Notes: generated by a model not told the origin, from the letters alone. A stretch of DNA of 64,000 bases from Erpobdella octoculata (GCA_963978895.1 OZ022242.1:24779663-24843662), one strand, 5' to 3'; positions 44,009 to 57,045 are shown, counted from the first letter of the stretch. Program-made: numbers and translations.

Positions 44009-46975
44009 TTTATTTTTTATTTATTTTATTTATTTTATCTAAAACAAAACAAGAGTCTTGCACTAAGAATGCCATTAACAATATGTCAAATTAAAAAAGT
44101 GTTTTTTCAACAATGCTCTGAAGTCTTCATTTAGAACAGCACTTCGCATAGATTTAGGTAGTTGGTTCCATGCACCGGGCCCGGAAACGGCGAATGCTCG
44201 TTTACCGAAACTTCGACGAGTTCTTGGGATGACAGCGTCACCATGGGAGGACGAACGTAGATGTTGACGACCAGAATGAGAGGAGCACAGGCTTATCATC
44301 CGTGTCATGTAGGCAGGGGCACGATTTGTTAAAATATTGTAAACCAGTAAGCAGAGTTTTAAGGTCACTCTTTCCGGTAGGGGGAGCCAGTGTAGTTGGC
44401 GGAGAAGAGGCGTGATGTGGTCCCGTCGAGAGATGCCACCGATAAGACGTGCAGCAGCATGAAGAACCGCAGTGAGCGGGCGAAGAGCAGTCATCGGCAG
44501 GCCAGCAAGGACCACGTTACAATAATCTAATCTAGAAATAACAAGAGCCTGGACCAAAATCCGCACGCAGTGTTTGTTTAGGGCACCCTTGATCTGTCGG
44601 ATGCGGCGTAGGTGGAAGAAACAAGATCGTGCCACGGCCGATATATGTAGATTCATTAGCAAGGAGCTATCCAGTATCACACCAAGATTTCTAATAGACT
44701 TCACGGGGGTGATGACGCAGTCAGTACTGATTTGAAGACTACAGTCATCCAGGTGTCGCGTTGAGATGTTCCCTCGATGGAACCAGATAAGTTCTGTTTT
44801 AGAGGGGTTTAGGCTCAATCTCATAGACGAGGACCAAACGCGAATCTCGCTGACACAGGCGACAAGACGCTCTCTAACGGACTGCAGGTCGGTTACGTCA
44901 AAATGAATGTACAGCTGAGTATCATCAGCGTAAAGATGAGTCTGCACGTCGTGAGAAGAAGCAATTCGAGTAATATGGCTTGTGTAAAGGATGAAGAGAA
45001 GTGGACCTAAGATTGAACCCTGAGGCACACCACAGTCAACGGCCGATACTCTCGACGTCGCCCGGCCCAATCGGATAAGATGTGTTCGATTTGATAGAAA
45101 AGACCCAATCCAGTCAAGTGCGGTTGAAGTCACGCCAAAGCTAGTGTGGAGGAGATCAGTAAGGAGAACATGATCGACACAGTCGAAAGCTGCACTGAAG
45201 TCAAGGAGCACGAGCGCAGTCGGTTGGCCCCTGTCAAGTGAAAGAATAATGTCGTTGTAAACTTTCCCGACTGCTGTCTCTGTACTGTGGTACTTGCGAA
45301 AACCAGACTGAACCTGCGGAAGCAGATTCATCGATTCGATATGTGAAGAAAGCTGACGGTGGACGACACGTTCAATAAATTTTGAGATGAACGATAGGTT
45401 TGATATGGGGCGGTAGCTTTTGGGATCAACGGGATCCATCCCCGTTTTCTTGAGTCGAGGTCGGACGATAGCCCTTTTGTGACTGGCTGGTAGTGACGCA
45501 TCTAGAAATGAAGTGTTTACGAGGTGGGAAATAATAGGAGCAAACACGCTTTTGAGTTTTTTTATGAGCCAGACAGGTGCAGTGTCAAGCTCACACTGTC
45601 TAGTCCCAAGGCGATTGAGTAGGCACTCGACCTCCTCGGAAGTGATATCGTCGAAAGCAGCCAGAACCGGAACATCGGCCGGGCAAGAACTGAAAAGCGG
45701 AGGTAGGGCGTCTTTTGTGGTTCGACGAATGTCCTCGATCCTCAGCGTGAAGTAGTCAAGCAATGCGTCAGGAGCAAGACCACTAGCAGAAATATCAGTG
45801 ACTGGATTAAGAAGAGAGTTTAAAGATCTCCAAGTCGCCCGGCCATCGCCGGTCACTTCTTCAATTTTATGTTGAAAGTAGCTTGAGCACTTTTTCTGGA
45901 ACAGTCGACGTTTGAGTATGGACTGGGTGTGCCAAGCTATTTTATCCGACGACAGTTTGGTGCACAAATAACGCCGTTCGAGTCGACGATTTAGTCTTTT
46001 GGACCGACTACAGTCGGCATCAAACCAGGGGCTTTCTGGCTTTATCCTTAAGGTAATCAACTTCCGTGGAGCATGACGATCAAGGAGCTCGTTCATTGTT
46101 GCATCGTAGAGATCGAACAGCTGTTCAGCAGATTTGTCCGATTTCAAGGTCGAGACTTCAAAGAGCCTGGTATTTTGAAGATCGATACTGAATGATGCTA
46201 AGTCGAATGACCTGAAAGAACGGCGTTCCACTTTTTCGGTGATAATGGGGGGTGGTTTATCTGTATCGTTATGTCTGTAGAATTTTGTATGTGGATTAAC
46301 TTGACAAATTATTCCACATCCAACTGAGACCATTTCCTTGAGACTATCGTTTTGTAGACAGGTGGTGGGCGGGAAATAACAGACACCCAACGAAGAAGCC
46401 GATGATCGGAAAAGTCGACTGGTATGACGTTCATGCTTTTGACGAATAGAGATCTTCGTGAGGCAACGACGTCGAGAGTACCTCCGAGTTCGTGAGTTGG
46501 TTGATGTACCCGAGGTGCTAAACCATGTCATGATAGACATTTTATAAATGCTATTGTGGTAGGTTCATTTTTGCGATCCAGTCTTATGTTAAAGTCCCCG
46601 ACGATAAGAACATCCTTCAAGACAGATACGCGCGACAGAAGATTATCAAGCAATAGTGATGTTATGGGGCTAGTTCTGTAGACAAACAGCGCTACCATTT
46701 TCCAGTGAGTAGATTGAATACTGACTGAAATAAATTCGAAAGTTGTGATTTTGGTGTCAAGAACGTAAGGCTGAAGACTGATGCCTAGAGCAGCGACAAC
46801 TGCTACTCCCCCATGGTTGACATTGAGCGACGCCGAGGCAGCAGCGCTCGGGTTCCTTGGCCGCGGTCGGTCGATGACTGTGAAGGAGGCAGCTCTAAGA
46901 CGATAGAATTGGTATCATGCCATGTCTCAGTCGGAAAGACTACGTCGATACTTTGGCAGCTTATTTAAGCTAGCA
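44009..46975 (-). mobile_element. CR1-like LINE-III
   Basis: 5'-truncated in the first part of the endonuclease, with a 3' tail of AAATA-type repeats at 44009-44045. It abuts the 5' side of LINE-I. No target duplication was found at the right edge. Confidence 0.82.
44075..46970 (-). pseudogene. LINE-III endonuclease and reverse transcriptase
   Basis: From 46970: CQSIDVVFPTETWH, TFEFISVSIQSTHW, VLIVGDFNIRLD, GGTLDVV and DFSDHRLL (APE endonuclease) spread over shifted frames down to about 46380. From about 46330 a long frame to 44075 holds the linker and RT: KSYRPISNLSFISKFIERVV, LVLLDFSAAFDCVDH (A), CGVPQGSILGPLLFILYT (B), HLYADDTQLY (C), the connection region, and RQHLRSSSHGDAV with AWNQLPKSM. 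The RT is intact over about 760 codons; only the endonuclease is frameshifted. Confidence 0.88.
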
Positions 46976-47029
46976 AGCGCGCAGAGCACGACGTACAGGT
47001 TATGTATACGCTGAGCGGTACACATACTT

Positions 47030-48043
47030 AAACAAGGCAGATATTTGAGCTTTCTCTTGTTATCAAATTATGGAACATCTTAAACGTTAAAAGTAATTAT
47101 AAAGGAAAAAAAATGCCTGTTTCATGGACCAATTTAATTTAATTTTTGATTGGAAATTGGATTTTCTTGAAAAATTTCAAAAAAACCAGGGTTAACCAAG
47201 GAAACTTTTACAGCCGTCGGTCACACTTGTAGAGTCCTGATAGATTGCACAAAATACCTTCTGAACCAGAAACATTTTAATTATGTTTTGTTGGGTCGAA
47301 TTCAATCGGACGACAATGAATCAAGATTTGGTTGGCTTCGACAACTGTCAGGTGCTAACTATTATGTGTCGAAAAGACAGGTTTTAAAAAATAACAAGAT
47401 CTGTGCCATTTCTTTTTTGAAATATTCGAAGTTAACCTTAGACGATCTGAATGAAATTTGCCAAGATAATGATATTGAATCGAGTGCAAAATTATCCAAT
47501 GAAATTGTCTCTATATTGGACATGTCAGCACTTCCAATGGAAAACGACAAAACTATCATATTTTACATCAGTGGTGCAATTGCTCGCTCAATATTTAACA
47601 TGAATTAATGTAACAGCTGTAAAGAAATATTGACAGAACAAGGCATTTTGCCTCCTCTAAATGAAGGACCTCAATCTTTCCTAAATTTAGTCAATAGAGG
47701 AGGTTTAACGAAACCGTCGGAATTTTGTTTTATGTATTCGATACATTGTTGGACAATATTTGAAGAGATGAGATCAAATCCAACAATTATGAATATGTTT
47801 TTGAAAGGAAAAATTCACCAACTGTTAGTCAGTGATATTGCTGACCGAGCTGTTGATGACATGTCTGTTGATAATTTGTATCAATATTCATCTTGTTGCA
47901 CAATTGGACATCATGTAAATAGTAAAATAGCTAAACATTTTTTCAACTCTTTAGCAAAGAATTTTGTTAAGTCATTTGAAAATGATAAATCAACTCAAAG
48001 TAAAAAAAGAAAAATTGAAAAAGTTAACTTCCAGAAACTGTAA
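47030..48043 (+). pseudogene. P-element/THAP9-like transposase C-terminal fragment
   Basis: The sequence reads KLWNILNVKSNYKGKK at the left, FDWKLDFLEKF, then (frame change in an A-run) LTKETFTAVGHTCRVLIDC, GRIQSDDNESRFGWLRQLSG and ANYYVSKRQV. FYISGAIARSIF follows, with a stop at 47606-47608 just before CNSCKEIL, and then a frame to 48043. RFGWYRQLSG and ISG-x-IA-x-S are hallmarks of P-element transposases. The THAP domain and most of the catalytic domain are missing. Confidence 0.82.
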
Positions 48044-48142
48044 AAAATGTGTTGTATTAATAAGGCAATGATTTATATTTCTTGTGTGTGTGTGTGTGTA
48101 TGTGTGTGGCTTTCTCTGTACACAATACTTGCAAGTAAAATT

Positions 48143-48341
<199 letters not shown>

Positions 48342-48502
48342 TAGCGGGGGCACCCGGCGTTGCCCGGGGTTTTTAGAGGTTTACCTGATGCGTGTCTTTT
48401 TCGCTCCCGTTTCCTTCCCACTTGCGCTCCCGTTCGTTATCCGTTCCCTGTCGCTTTGCCGCTCATTTTTTCGCTCTCAGTTGCCCCCCCTAGATCCGAT
48501 TC

Positions 48503-48652
48503 TACATACATACATATATACATACATACATACATACATACATACATACATACATACATACATACATACATACATACATACATACATACATACATACATA
48601 CATGTATGTATGTATGTATGTATGTATGTATGTATGTATGTATGTATGTATG
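48503..48652. repeat. (CATA)n switching to (TATG)n
   Basis: CATA repeats run to about 48602, then TATG repeats to 48652, so the two halves are complementary and could fold as one long hairpin. Confidence 0.95.
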
Positions 48653-51600
48653 TCGGAAAGACGAGAACTTCACGGGTATCAGGCCTGGCTTAGCCGAAGT
48701 ACAATCCGTTCAAATGCCGCTTCATCTTATACTACGAAATGCCCCCAGAGTTCCAACCGAAAGGAGGGGGAGAATGATGAACTCACATTCGGACCTTTGG
48801 ACAACGACCCTGCTTCTTCAACGGACCCTAATGGGGGTATGCTTCACGAGTGTGTTTGCGGTAGGAGTTTCAAGACGATCCGTGGAATGAAAGTCCACAG
48901 AACGAAAATGGGCTGCTTAACCGAATTCCGTCAACGTCCTGCATCAGATAATGCAGGTAAAACGTCGAACATTGCCGGGCCGGAGGCCAACCACAGCCCC
49001 GACGCAGTTCAAGATGTGAATCCGGAAGTAGAAATCAGTCAACCTAGGCCAAGAATTGGTTTTCCTGCAGCAGGAGATACAATTGCATGGAAAAAGTTGG
49101 ACGAAACACTCTCAAAACTTCTCAAAACACGTTCAAGAAATTCATCAAATTTCAGTATGAAAGACTTCACTGATGTTATTTACGAAAAAAGCATTGAATT
49201 GTTTGGTGTGAAACAAAAACGTCAGGTTCGAAACAATGAAGGCATGATTTCTAGACGACAAAGAGAAATCAATCAGCTGAAGAGAGAAAAGAAACTGTTA
49301 CGAAAGCGGTGGAAAAGAGCCCAGGAAAATGAAAAAGCTGGTCTCGCAGAGCTGCGGCAGAGTTTGGGGCGTCGTTTGTCTGCCCTAATGAAGGCCGAGC
49401 GTTTTCGGATAAAAAAAAGAGATCAGAGAAATGCCAGGTTTCAGTTCATCAAAGACCCATTCAAATATGGAAGAAATTTACTGGACCCACCCAAGTCAGG
49501 AACGCTTCAAGCAGACAAAGCAACGCTCGATGAATATTTTCGGTCCGCATTCCGTGACCCGCGTGGAGATCAGCAGTTAGAAGAAAGAACCGATCTTCCA
49601 GAAATCCCACTTCCAAACTTTTCTTTCAGAGAAGGCATGATTTCGTTACTCGAAGTTACTCAATTTCTCTACAGAACAAGAAACAGATCTGCTCCTGGAC
49701 CAAATGGGGTGCCATATCTCGTCTACAAAAAATGCCCAGAAGTATTGAGATTATTGCATTCTCTACTCGTGGGCTCTTGGGAAAGAAGAAGAATTGAAAG
49801 CGAATGGCAAAGAGCAGAAGGTATCTTTATTCCCAAAGAAAAAGACTCGAAGGAAATACATCAGTTCTGCCCAATTTCATTGTTAAACGTCGAGGGAAAG
49901 ATATTTTTTGCTGTCCTTGCTCGGAGACTGACAAGCTATGTAATTCAAAACAATTACATCGACAGGTCTGTTCAGAAGGGAGGAGTGCCAGGAGTACCAG
50001 GATGCATCGAACATTCGTCAGTGATCTGGGAAGCATTGAAAAGAGCTAAAGAAAATCGTCTCAGCTTGCACATTGTCTGGTTAGACTTTGCCAATGCTTA
50101 TGGAGCCGTTCGTCACCAAATGTTGTGGAGAACTCTCAGATCGCATCATGTTCCAAATTTTGTGATAGAAATGTTGCAACAGTATTTCGGACATTTCAAA
50201 TTGAGGTTGTCTACGTCCTCTTGTTCAACAGAATGGTTCCAGTTAGAGGTTGGCATAGCAATGGGCTGCTCAATTTCACCCATTCTCTTCGTATTAGCGA
50301 TGCAGCTGCTTCTGAATGCAGTGGGTTCTCGCGTGGAAGAACCTTACGTTGGCAAAGGTATCTTGATGCCATCGGTGAAGGCCTTCATGGATGATACAAC
50401 TTTGGTTCTAAACAAATGTATCTCAATGCGACGAGCTCTTGATGCATTCAGCGGGCTGCTATCATGGTGCGGCATGAGTTTCAAGGCAACCAAGTCAAGA
50501 AGCTTATCTCTGCGACGAGGCAAGATCGACGACAACGTGACGTTTTCAGTTGCTGGCAACAGGATCCCAACATTGAGAGAAGAACCGGTTAAGAGCCTGG
50601 GAAGGTGGTATGACCATTCGCTTAACGACACTGGACGGTGTTCTGAGGTTCTTCGATCGGCATTTGAAGATATGAAGAAAATTGATGCGGCCCCACTCCA
50701 GAGCAGGTTCAAATTGTGGTTGCTTCAGTTTGTTCTATTACCGAGATTGCTTTGGCCTCTATCAATGTATGAGATGAGCTTACCATTGGTAGAAAAGCTA
50801 GAAAGGAGGATGAATAAATTTACAAGGAAATGGTTGGGTCTGCCTCCGGGATTTTCTTTGGTAGCTTTGTACAGCAAGACTGCCAAACTGAGGTTGCCAC
50901 TGAAGTCTTTGGTTGAGGAGTTTAAGATAAACAAGATCCGTACGCAACTAATGCTGGATAACTCTTCGGATCAAAGAATTGTGGAGATGGGACCTCTTGT
51001 AAAGTCCGGAAAGAAATGTGTAGCCAGAAAGGAGATCGCAGAAGCTGAAGCCTCTTTACGTTGGACAGAAAGAGTTGGGGCAGTTCAACAGGACAAACGG
51101 GGTCTCGGGTCAACCCATCGAATTTGGTGGTCAAAAGCCAGCACCAGTGAACGAACAAGTCTGGTCATTCAGGAAAGAAAGAAAGCTATCGAGTCCCAGA
51201 GAATGATTAAGTTTGTTCAGTTATCTCAACAAGGAGACTGGACGACATGGGAAAATGCTGTTCAGCGTTCACTTTCTTGGAAAGACATTTGGCAATACAC
51301 ACCACTACGTTTGTCTTTTTTGATTAGATCTGTTTATGATCAACTGCCGTCATCCAGCAATCTTCGAAGATGGAAGTTGAAAGACGATGATTCGTGCATG
51401 TTATGCGGGCAATCGGAGACTCATTCACGTTCTTTCCTGTTGTTCGTTTTCACTTTCACACGGGAGGTACACTTGGCGTCATAACCAAGTACTCCGAAAA
51501 TTGCTTGACTTCGTCAAAGAAGCGTGTAAGAAAGCAAAGACAAGAGGAATACAGCAGAAAAGGAAAATCTACTTTTTGAGAGAAGGCAATCTGAAGTTCC

Positions 51601-52073
51601 ACAGGTTCAGATCTACAAGAGACTTTGAATGTGTGATGGGTGCTGCCGACGATTGGTCGGTTTCGGCTGATTTGGATGGCGAAAGAAAATTTCCAGAAGC
51701 CGTGAGATCTAGCGGCTTAAAGCCGGATATAATTGTATATTCTGACTTGGCCAAGACAATGTTCCTGATTGAACTCTCTGTGCCATGGGAAAGTAACATG
51801 GAATCTAGCAATATTTTCAAAGAGGAGAGATATAGGGATTTAGCGTGTGATTTGAATGCCAAAGGGTTCAGGACTGAAATTTTTGCAGTCGAGGTTGGCG
51901 TTCGAGGGTTGGTTAGCAGCTCAATGTTAAAACTGCTGAAAGCTCTTGGTTTTTCAAACCGAGAAAAAACTCGAGCCATCAAGGAGATCTCCCAGACAGC
52001 TGAAGCTGCATCTTTTTGGATTTTCGCTAATAGAAAAAAGAAAGCGCTACAAGATGCACACGAAATGGCTTAG
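48653..52073 (+). pseudogene. Zinc finger / RT / restriction-like endonuclease protein, copy 1
   Basis: The frame comes out of (TATG)n, so the true start is unclear. Zinc-finger-like CVCGRSFKTIRGMKVHRTKM is at about 48850, followed by a basic linker. RT motifs are SAPGPNGVPYLVYKK, HIVWLDFANAYGAVRH (A), GIAMGCSISPILFVLAMQL (B) and AFMDDTTLV (C, intact). At about 51400 a 5-nt deletion breaks the CCHC knuckle (CMLCGQSE...IHVLSCC). The next frame gives KPDIIVYSDLAKTMFLIELS, the PD...E core of the restriction-like endonuclease, and stops at 52073. The order zinc finger-RT-CCHC-RLE is that of R2/NeSL/Hero-type LINEs. Only the small deletion separates it from an intact protein. Confidence 0.9.
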
Positions 52074-52328
52074 CCTTGTTTACATTGGGCGATAATCGTT
52101 CCGGCGATTTCAAGTTTTGTTTCGAACAGTTTTCTGCTGAACTTTGAATTTTCGTGTTTCAAGTTAGGAATTTGGAAATTTTTCTCGCCGAAGGGCGTTC
52201 GCCTGATCAACGGACGTGGGCCCACCTCTCTCTTAAAAGCGTCAAGAAGTTTAAGGGCCGAAACGCTAAAATGAGAGGTTCTTCTTCTGAAGACCTTCGG
52301 CGACGAAAGCTCGCAAAGAGTTAAAACA
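48653..52328 (+). mobile_element. RLE-type non-LTR retrotransposon, copy 1
   Basis: About 3.7 kb, between (TATG)n on the left and (CATA)n on the right. The 3' UTR after the stop at 52073 ends GCAAAGAGTTAAAACACA, directly continuing as CATACATA. It is almost identical to copy 2 (52479-55641) over the shared part. Confidence 0.9.
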
Positions 52329-52478
52329 CACATACATACATACATACATACATACATACATACATACATACATACATACATACATACATACATACATACA
52401 TACATACATACATACATACATACATACATACATACATACATACATACATACATACATACATACATACATACATACATA
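52329..52478. repeat. (CATA)n microsatellite
   Basis: About 150 bp of pure repeat between the two LINE copies. Confidence 0.97.
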
Positions 52479-52493
52479 ATTTTTGAATCAAAA

Positions 52494-55398
52494 ATGAAGG
52501 CCGAGCGTTTTCGGATAAAGAAAAGAGATCAGAGAAATGCCAGGTTTCAGTTCATCAAAGACCCATTCAAATATGGAAGAAATTTACTGGACCCACCCAA
52601 GTCAGGAACGCTTCAAGCAGACAAAGCAACGCTCGATGAATATTTTCGGTCCGCATTCCGTGACCCGCGTGGAGATCAGCAGTTAGAAGAAAGAACCGAT
52701 CTTCCAGAAATCCCACTTCCAAACTTTTCTTTCAGAGAAGGCATGATTTCGTTACTCGAAGTTACTCAATTTCTCTACAGAACAAGAAACAGATCTGCTC
52801 CTGGACCAAATGGGGTGCCATATCTCGTCTACAAAAAATGCCCAGAAGTATTGAGATTATTGCATTCTCTACTCGTGGGCTCTTGGGAAAGAAGAAGAAT
52901 TGAAAGCGAATGGCAAATAGCAGAAGGTATCTTTATTCCGAAAGTTTCGCCCAATTTCATTGTTAAACGTCGAGGGAAAGATATTTTTGCTGTCCTTGCT
53001 CGGAGACTGACAAGCTATGTAATTCAAAACAATTATATCGACAGGTCTGTTCAGAAGGGAGGAGTGCCAGGAGTACCAGGATGCATCGAACATTCGTCAG
53101 TGATCTATGAAGCATTGAAAAGAGCTAAAGAAAATCGTCTCAGCTTGCACATTGTCTGGTTAGACTTTGCCAATGCTTATGGAGCCGTTCGTCACCAAAT
53201 GTTGTGGAGAACTCTCAGATCGCATAATGTTCCAATATTTGTGATAGAAATGTTGCAACAGTATTTCGGACATTTCAAATTGAGGTTGTCTACGTCCTCT
53301 TGTTCAACAGAATGGTTCTAGTTAGAAGTTGGTATAGCAATGGGCTGCTCAATTTCACCCATTCTCTTCGTATTAGCGATGCAGCTGCTTCTGAATGCAG
53401 TGGGTTCTCGCGTGGAAGAAGCTTACGTTGGCAAAGGTATCTTGATGCCATCGGTGAAGGCCTTCATGGATGTTACAACTTTGGTTCTAAACAAATGTAT
53501 CTCAATGCGACGAGCTCTTGATGCATTCAGCGGGCTGCTATCATGGTGCGGCATGAGTTTCAAGGCAACCAAGTCAAGAAGCTTATCTCTGCGACGAGGC
53601 AAGATCGACGACAACGTGACGTTTTCAGTTGCTGTCAACAGGATCCCAACAATGAGAGAAAAACCGGTTAAGAGCCTGGGGAGGTGGTATGACGATTCGC
53701 TTAACAACACTGGACGGTGTTCTGAGGTTCTTCGATCGGCATTTGAAGATATGAAGAAAATTGATGCGGCCCCACTCCAGAGCAGGTTCAAACTGTGGTT
53801 GCTTCAGTTTGTTCTATTACCGAGATTGCTTTGGCCTCCATCAATGTATGAGATGAGCTTACCATTGGTAGAAAAGCTAGAAAGGAGGATGAATAAATTT
53901 ACAAGGAAATGGTTGGGTCTGCCTCCGGGATTTACTTCGGTAGCTTTGTACAGCAAGACTGCCAAACTGAGGTTGCCACTGAAGTCTTTGGTTGAGGAGT
54001 TTAAGATAAACAAGATCCGTACGCAACTAATGCTGGATAACTCTTCGGATCAAAAAATTGTGTAAAGTCCGGAAAGAAATGGGTAGCCAGAAAGGAGATC
54101 GCAGAAGCTGAAGCCTCTTTACGTTGGACAGAAAGAGTTGGGGCAGTTCAACAGGACAAACGGGGTCTCGGGTCAACCCATCGAATTTGGTGGTCAAAAG
54201 CCAGCACCAGTGAACGAAAAAGTCTGGTCATTCAGAAAAGAAAGAAAGCTATCGAGTCCCAGAGAATGATTAAGTTTGTTCAGTTATCTCAACAAGGAGA
54301 CTGGACGACATGGGAAAATGCTGTTCAGCGTTCCCTTTCTTGGAAAGACATTTGGCAATACACACCACTACGTTTGTCTTTTTTGATTAGATCTGTTTAT
54401 GATCAACTGCCGTCATCCAGCAATCTTCGAAGATGGAAGTTGAAAGACGATGATTCGTGCATGTTATGTGGGCAATCGGAGGAGACTTTTATTCACGTTC
54501 TTTCCTGTTGTTCGTTTCACTTTCACACGGGAGGTACACTTGGCGTCATAACCAAGTACTCCGAAAATTGCTTGACTTCGTCAAAGAAGCGTGTAAGAAA
54601 GCAAAGACAAGAAGAATACACACCACTACGTTTGTCTTTTTTGGTTAGATCTGTTTATGATCAACTGCCGTCATCCAGCAATCTTCGAAGATGGAAGTTG
54701 AAAGACGATGATTCGTGCATGTTATGTGGGCAATCGGAGGAGACTCTCATTCACGTTTTTTCCTGTTGTTCGTTTCACTTTCACACGGGAGGTACACTTG
54801 GCGTCATAACCAAGTACTCCGAAAATTGCTTGACTTCGTCAAAGAAGCGTGTAAGAAAGCAAAGACAAGAGGAATACAGCAGAAAAAGAAAATCTACTTT
54901 TTGAGAGAAGGCAATCTGAAGTTCCACAGGTTCAGATCTACAAGAGACTTTGAATGTGTGATGGGTGCTGCCGACGATTGGTCGGTTTCGGCTGATTTGG
55001 ATGGCGAAAGAAAATTTCCAGAAGCCGTGAGATCTAGCGGCTTAAAGCCGGATATAATTGTATATTCTGACTTGGCCAAGACAATGCTCCTGATTGAACT
55101 CTCTGTGCCATGGGAAAGTAACATGGAATCTAGCAATATTTTCAAAGAGGAGAGATATAGGGATTTAGCATGTGATTTGAATGCCAAAGGGTTCAGGACT
55201 GAAATTTTTGCAGTCAAGGTTGGCGTTCGAGGGTTGGTTAGCAGCTCAATGTTAAAACTGCTGAAAGCTCTTGGTTTTTCAAACCGAGAAAAACTCGAGC
55301 CATCAAGGAGATCTCCCAGACAGCTGAAGCTGCATCTTTTTGGATTTTCGCTAATAGAAAAAAGAAAACGCTACAAGATGCACACGAAATGGTTTAGC
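52494..55398 (+). pseudogene. RT / restriction-like endonuclease protein, copy 2, multiply broken
   Basis: Changes against copy 1: a deletion with frame compensation near 52945-52990; Gln to stop at 53319-53321; the RT active site AFMDD changed to AFMDV (53463-53477); a 16-nt deletion near 54064; a 258-bp tandem duplication around the CCHC knuckle; loss of one T after CCSF in both duplicated units; and loss of one A near 55290. The RLE region (KPDIIVYSDLAKTM) remains readable. Inactive. Confidence 0.9.
54358..54873 (+). repeat. 258-bp tandem duplication inside LINE copy 2
   Basis: TACACACCACTACGTTTG starts at 54358 and again at 54616. Each unit encodes LRLSFL-type sequence, SVYDQLPSSSNLRRWK and the CCHC knuckle CMLCGQSEET. 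Copy 1 has a single unit. Confidence 0.92.
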
Positions 55399-55641
55399 CT
55401 TCTTTACATTGGGCGATAATCGTTCCGGCGATTTCAAGTTTTGTTTCGAACAGTTTTCTGCTGAACTTTGAATTTTCGTGTTTCAAGTTAGGAATTTGGA
55501 AATTTTTCTCGCCGAAGGGCGTCCGCCTGATCAACGGACGTGGGCCCACCTCTCTCTTAAAATCGTCAAGATGTTTAAGGGCCGAAACGCTAAAAATCTT
55601 CTTCTGAAGACCTTCGGCGACGAAAGCTCGCAAAGAGTTAA

Positions 55642-55743
55642 AACACATACATACATACATACATACATACATACATACATACATACATACATACATACAT
55701 ACATTCATACATACATACATACATACATACATACATACATACA

Positions 55744-55779
<36 letters not shown>

Positions 55780-56309
55780 TATACATACATACGCACACAC
55801 ATACATGCATGTATACATACATACATACATACATACATACATACATACATACATACATGCATACATACATACATACATACATACATACATACATACATAC
55901 ATACATACATACATACATACATACATACATACATGCATGCATGCATGCATGCATACATACATACATACATACATACATACATACATACATACATACATAC
56001 ATACATACATACATACATACATACATAGATACATACACACACATACATACTTTGAATAAACATTTAGTGCCGAAATATTGTAAAAAACACATACATACAT
56101 ACATACATAAACACACACTCAGACACACATACATGCACATACACATACATACACACATACACACGCACATACATACATACATACATACATGCATGCATAC
56201 ATACATACATACATACATACATACATTCATACATACATTCATACATACATACATACATACAAACATACATACATACATACATACATGCATACATACATAC
56301 ATACATACA

Positions 56310-56343
<34 letters not shown>

Positions 56344-56471
56344 CATACATACATACATACGCACACACATACATGCATGTATACATACATACATACATAC
56401 ATACATACATACATACATACATACATACATACATACATACATACATACATACATACATCCATACATACATA
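55642..56471. repeat. Long (CATA)n array with variants
   Basis: About 830 bp, mainly CATA, with CATG, (AT)n and CACACA variants. It is interrupted at 56048-56090 by TTGAATAAACATTTAGTGCC, a block also seen in Helitron H2 (24340-24380, complement). Confidence 0.95.
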
Positions 56472-56709
56472 ATCCCGTTTCCGTTCCCGCTCACGCTCAC
56501 GCTCATTTTCTCCTTTCCACTCTTTCCTAACTACCTCCGTGCCAAACTTCATCAAGATCGGTCTCCCGCTCTGCTCATTTTGTGACTGATTTCAATTTTT
56601 TTTCACAAAAACCTTCTACCATTGCCACTCAAGCTTGTGTAAAAATTGCACAACGATTGAATGAATGGTGTAGCAATGCATAAAGGACATCTATACTTAC
56701 ATATATATT

Positions 56710-56713
<4 letters not shown>

Positions 56714-56794
<81 letters not shown>
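56714..56794. repeat. (AT)n microsatellite
   Basis: About 80 bp of pure AT on the 5' side of Helitron H4. Confidence 0.97.
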
Positions 56795-56796
<2 letters not shown>

Positions 56797-57045
56797 CAAA
56801 ATTTGAATTTTATTACGCAATTATCTTCGATGGTCGTACATAGGAACGTTTGGCCTAGAAAGTTAAGAAGGGGAAACAGTTAAGAAGGTTTGGACTCCTT
56901 CTCCGATCCCCCGGCTCAGGGGGCCAACAAACCTTCCGGACCAAAAGTGCCTATACATGATCATTGCATAAGTTTTCGAAGCACTGTTTACAATTGCTTA
57001 ACAGGCATTACTTGCTAATGGACTTCTTAATATTAAGAAGTCCAT
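56795..57045. other. Unassigned stretch ending in a perfect palindrome
   Basis: Unique sequence without a frame. At 57018-57045 there is a 28-bp perfect palindrome (ATGGACTTCTTAAT and its complement) with no loop. Confidence 0.8.

Larger units (their letters stand above)
52479..55641 (+). mobile_element. RLE-type non-LTR retrotransposon, copy 2 (5'-truncated)
   Basis: It begins within the linker before RT, corresponding to about 49388 of copy 1, after a short ATTTTTGAATCAAAA. It ends with the same 3' UTR (GCAAAGAGTTAAAACACA) against (CATA)n. Same orientation as copy 1. Confidence 0.9.

Noticed and set aside
50344..50712. Minus-strand frames over the RLE LINE (also 51569-51982, 53423-53791, 54894-55217)
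   Set aside because: They recur in both LINE copies only because the DNA is duplicated; they are antisense shadows of RT and RLE.
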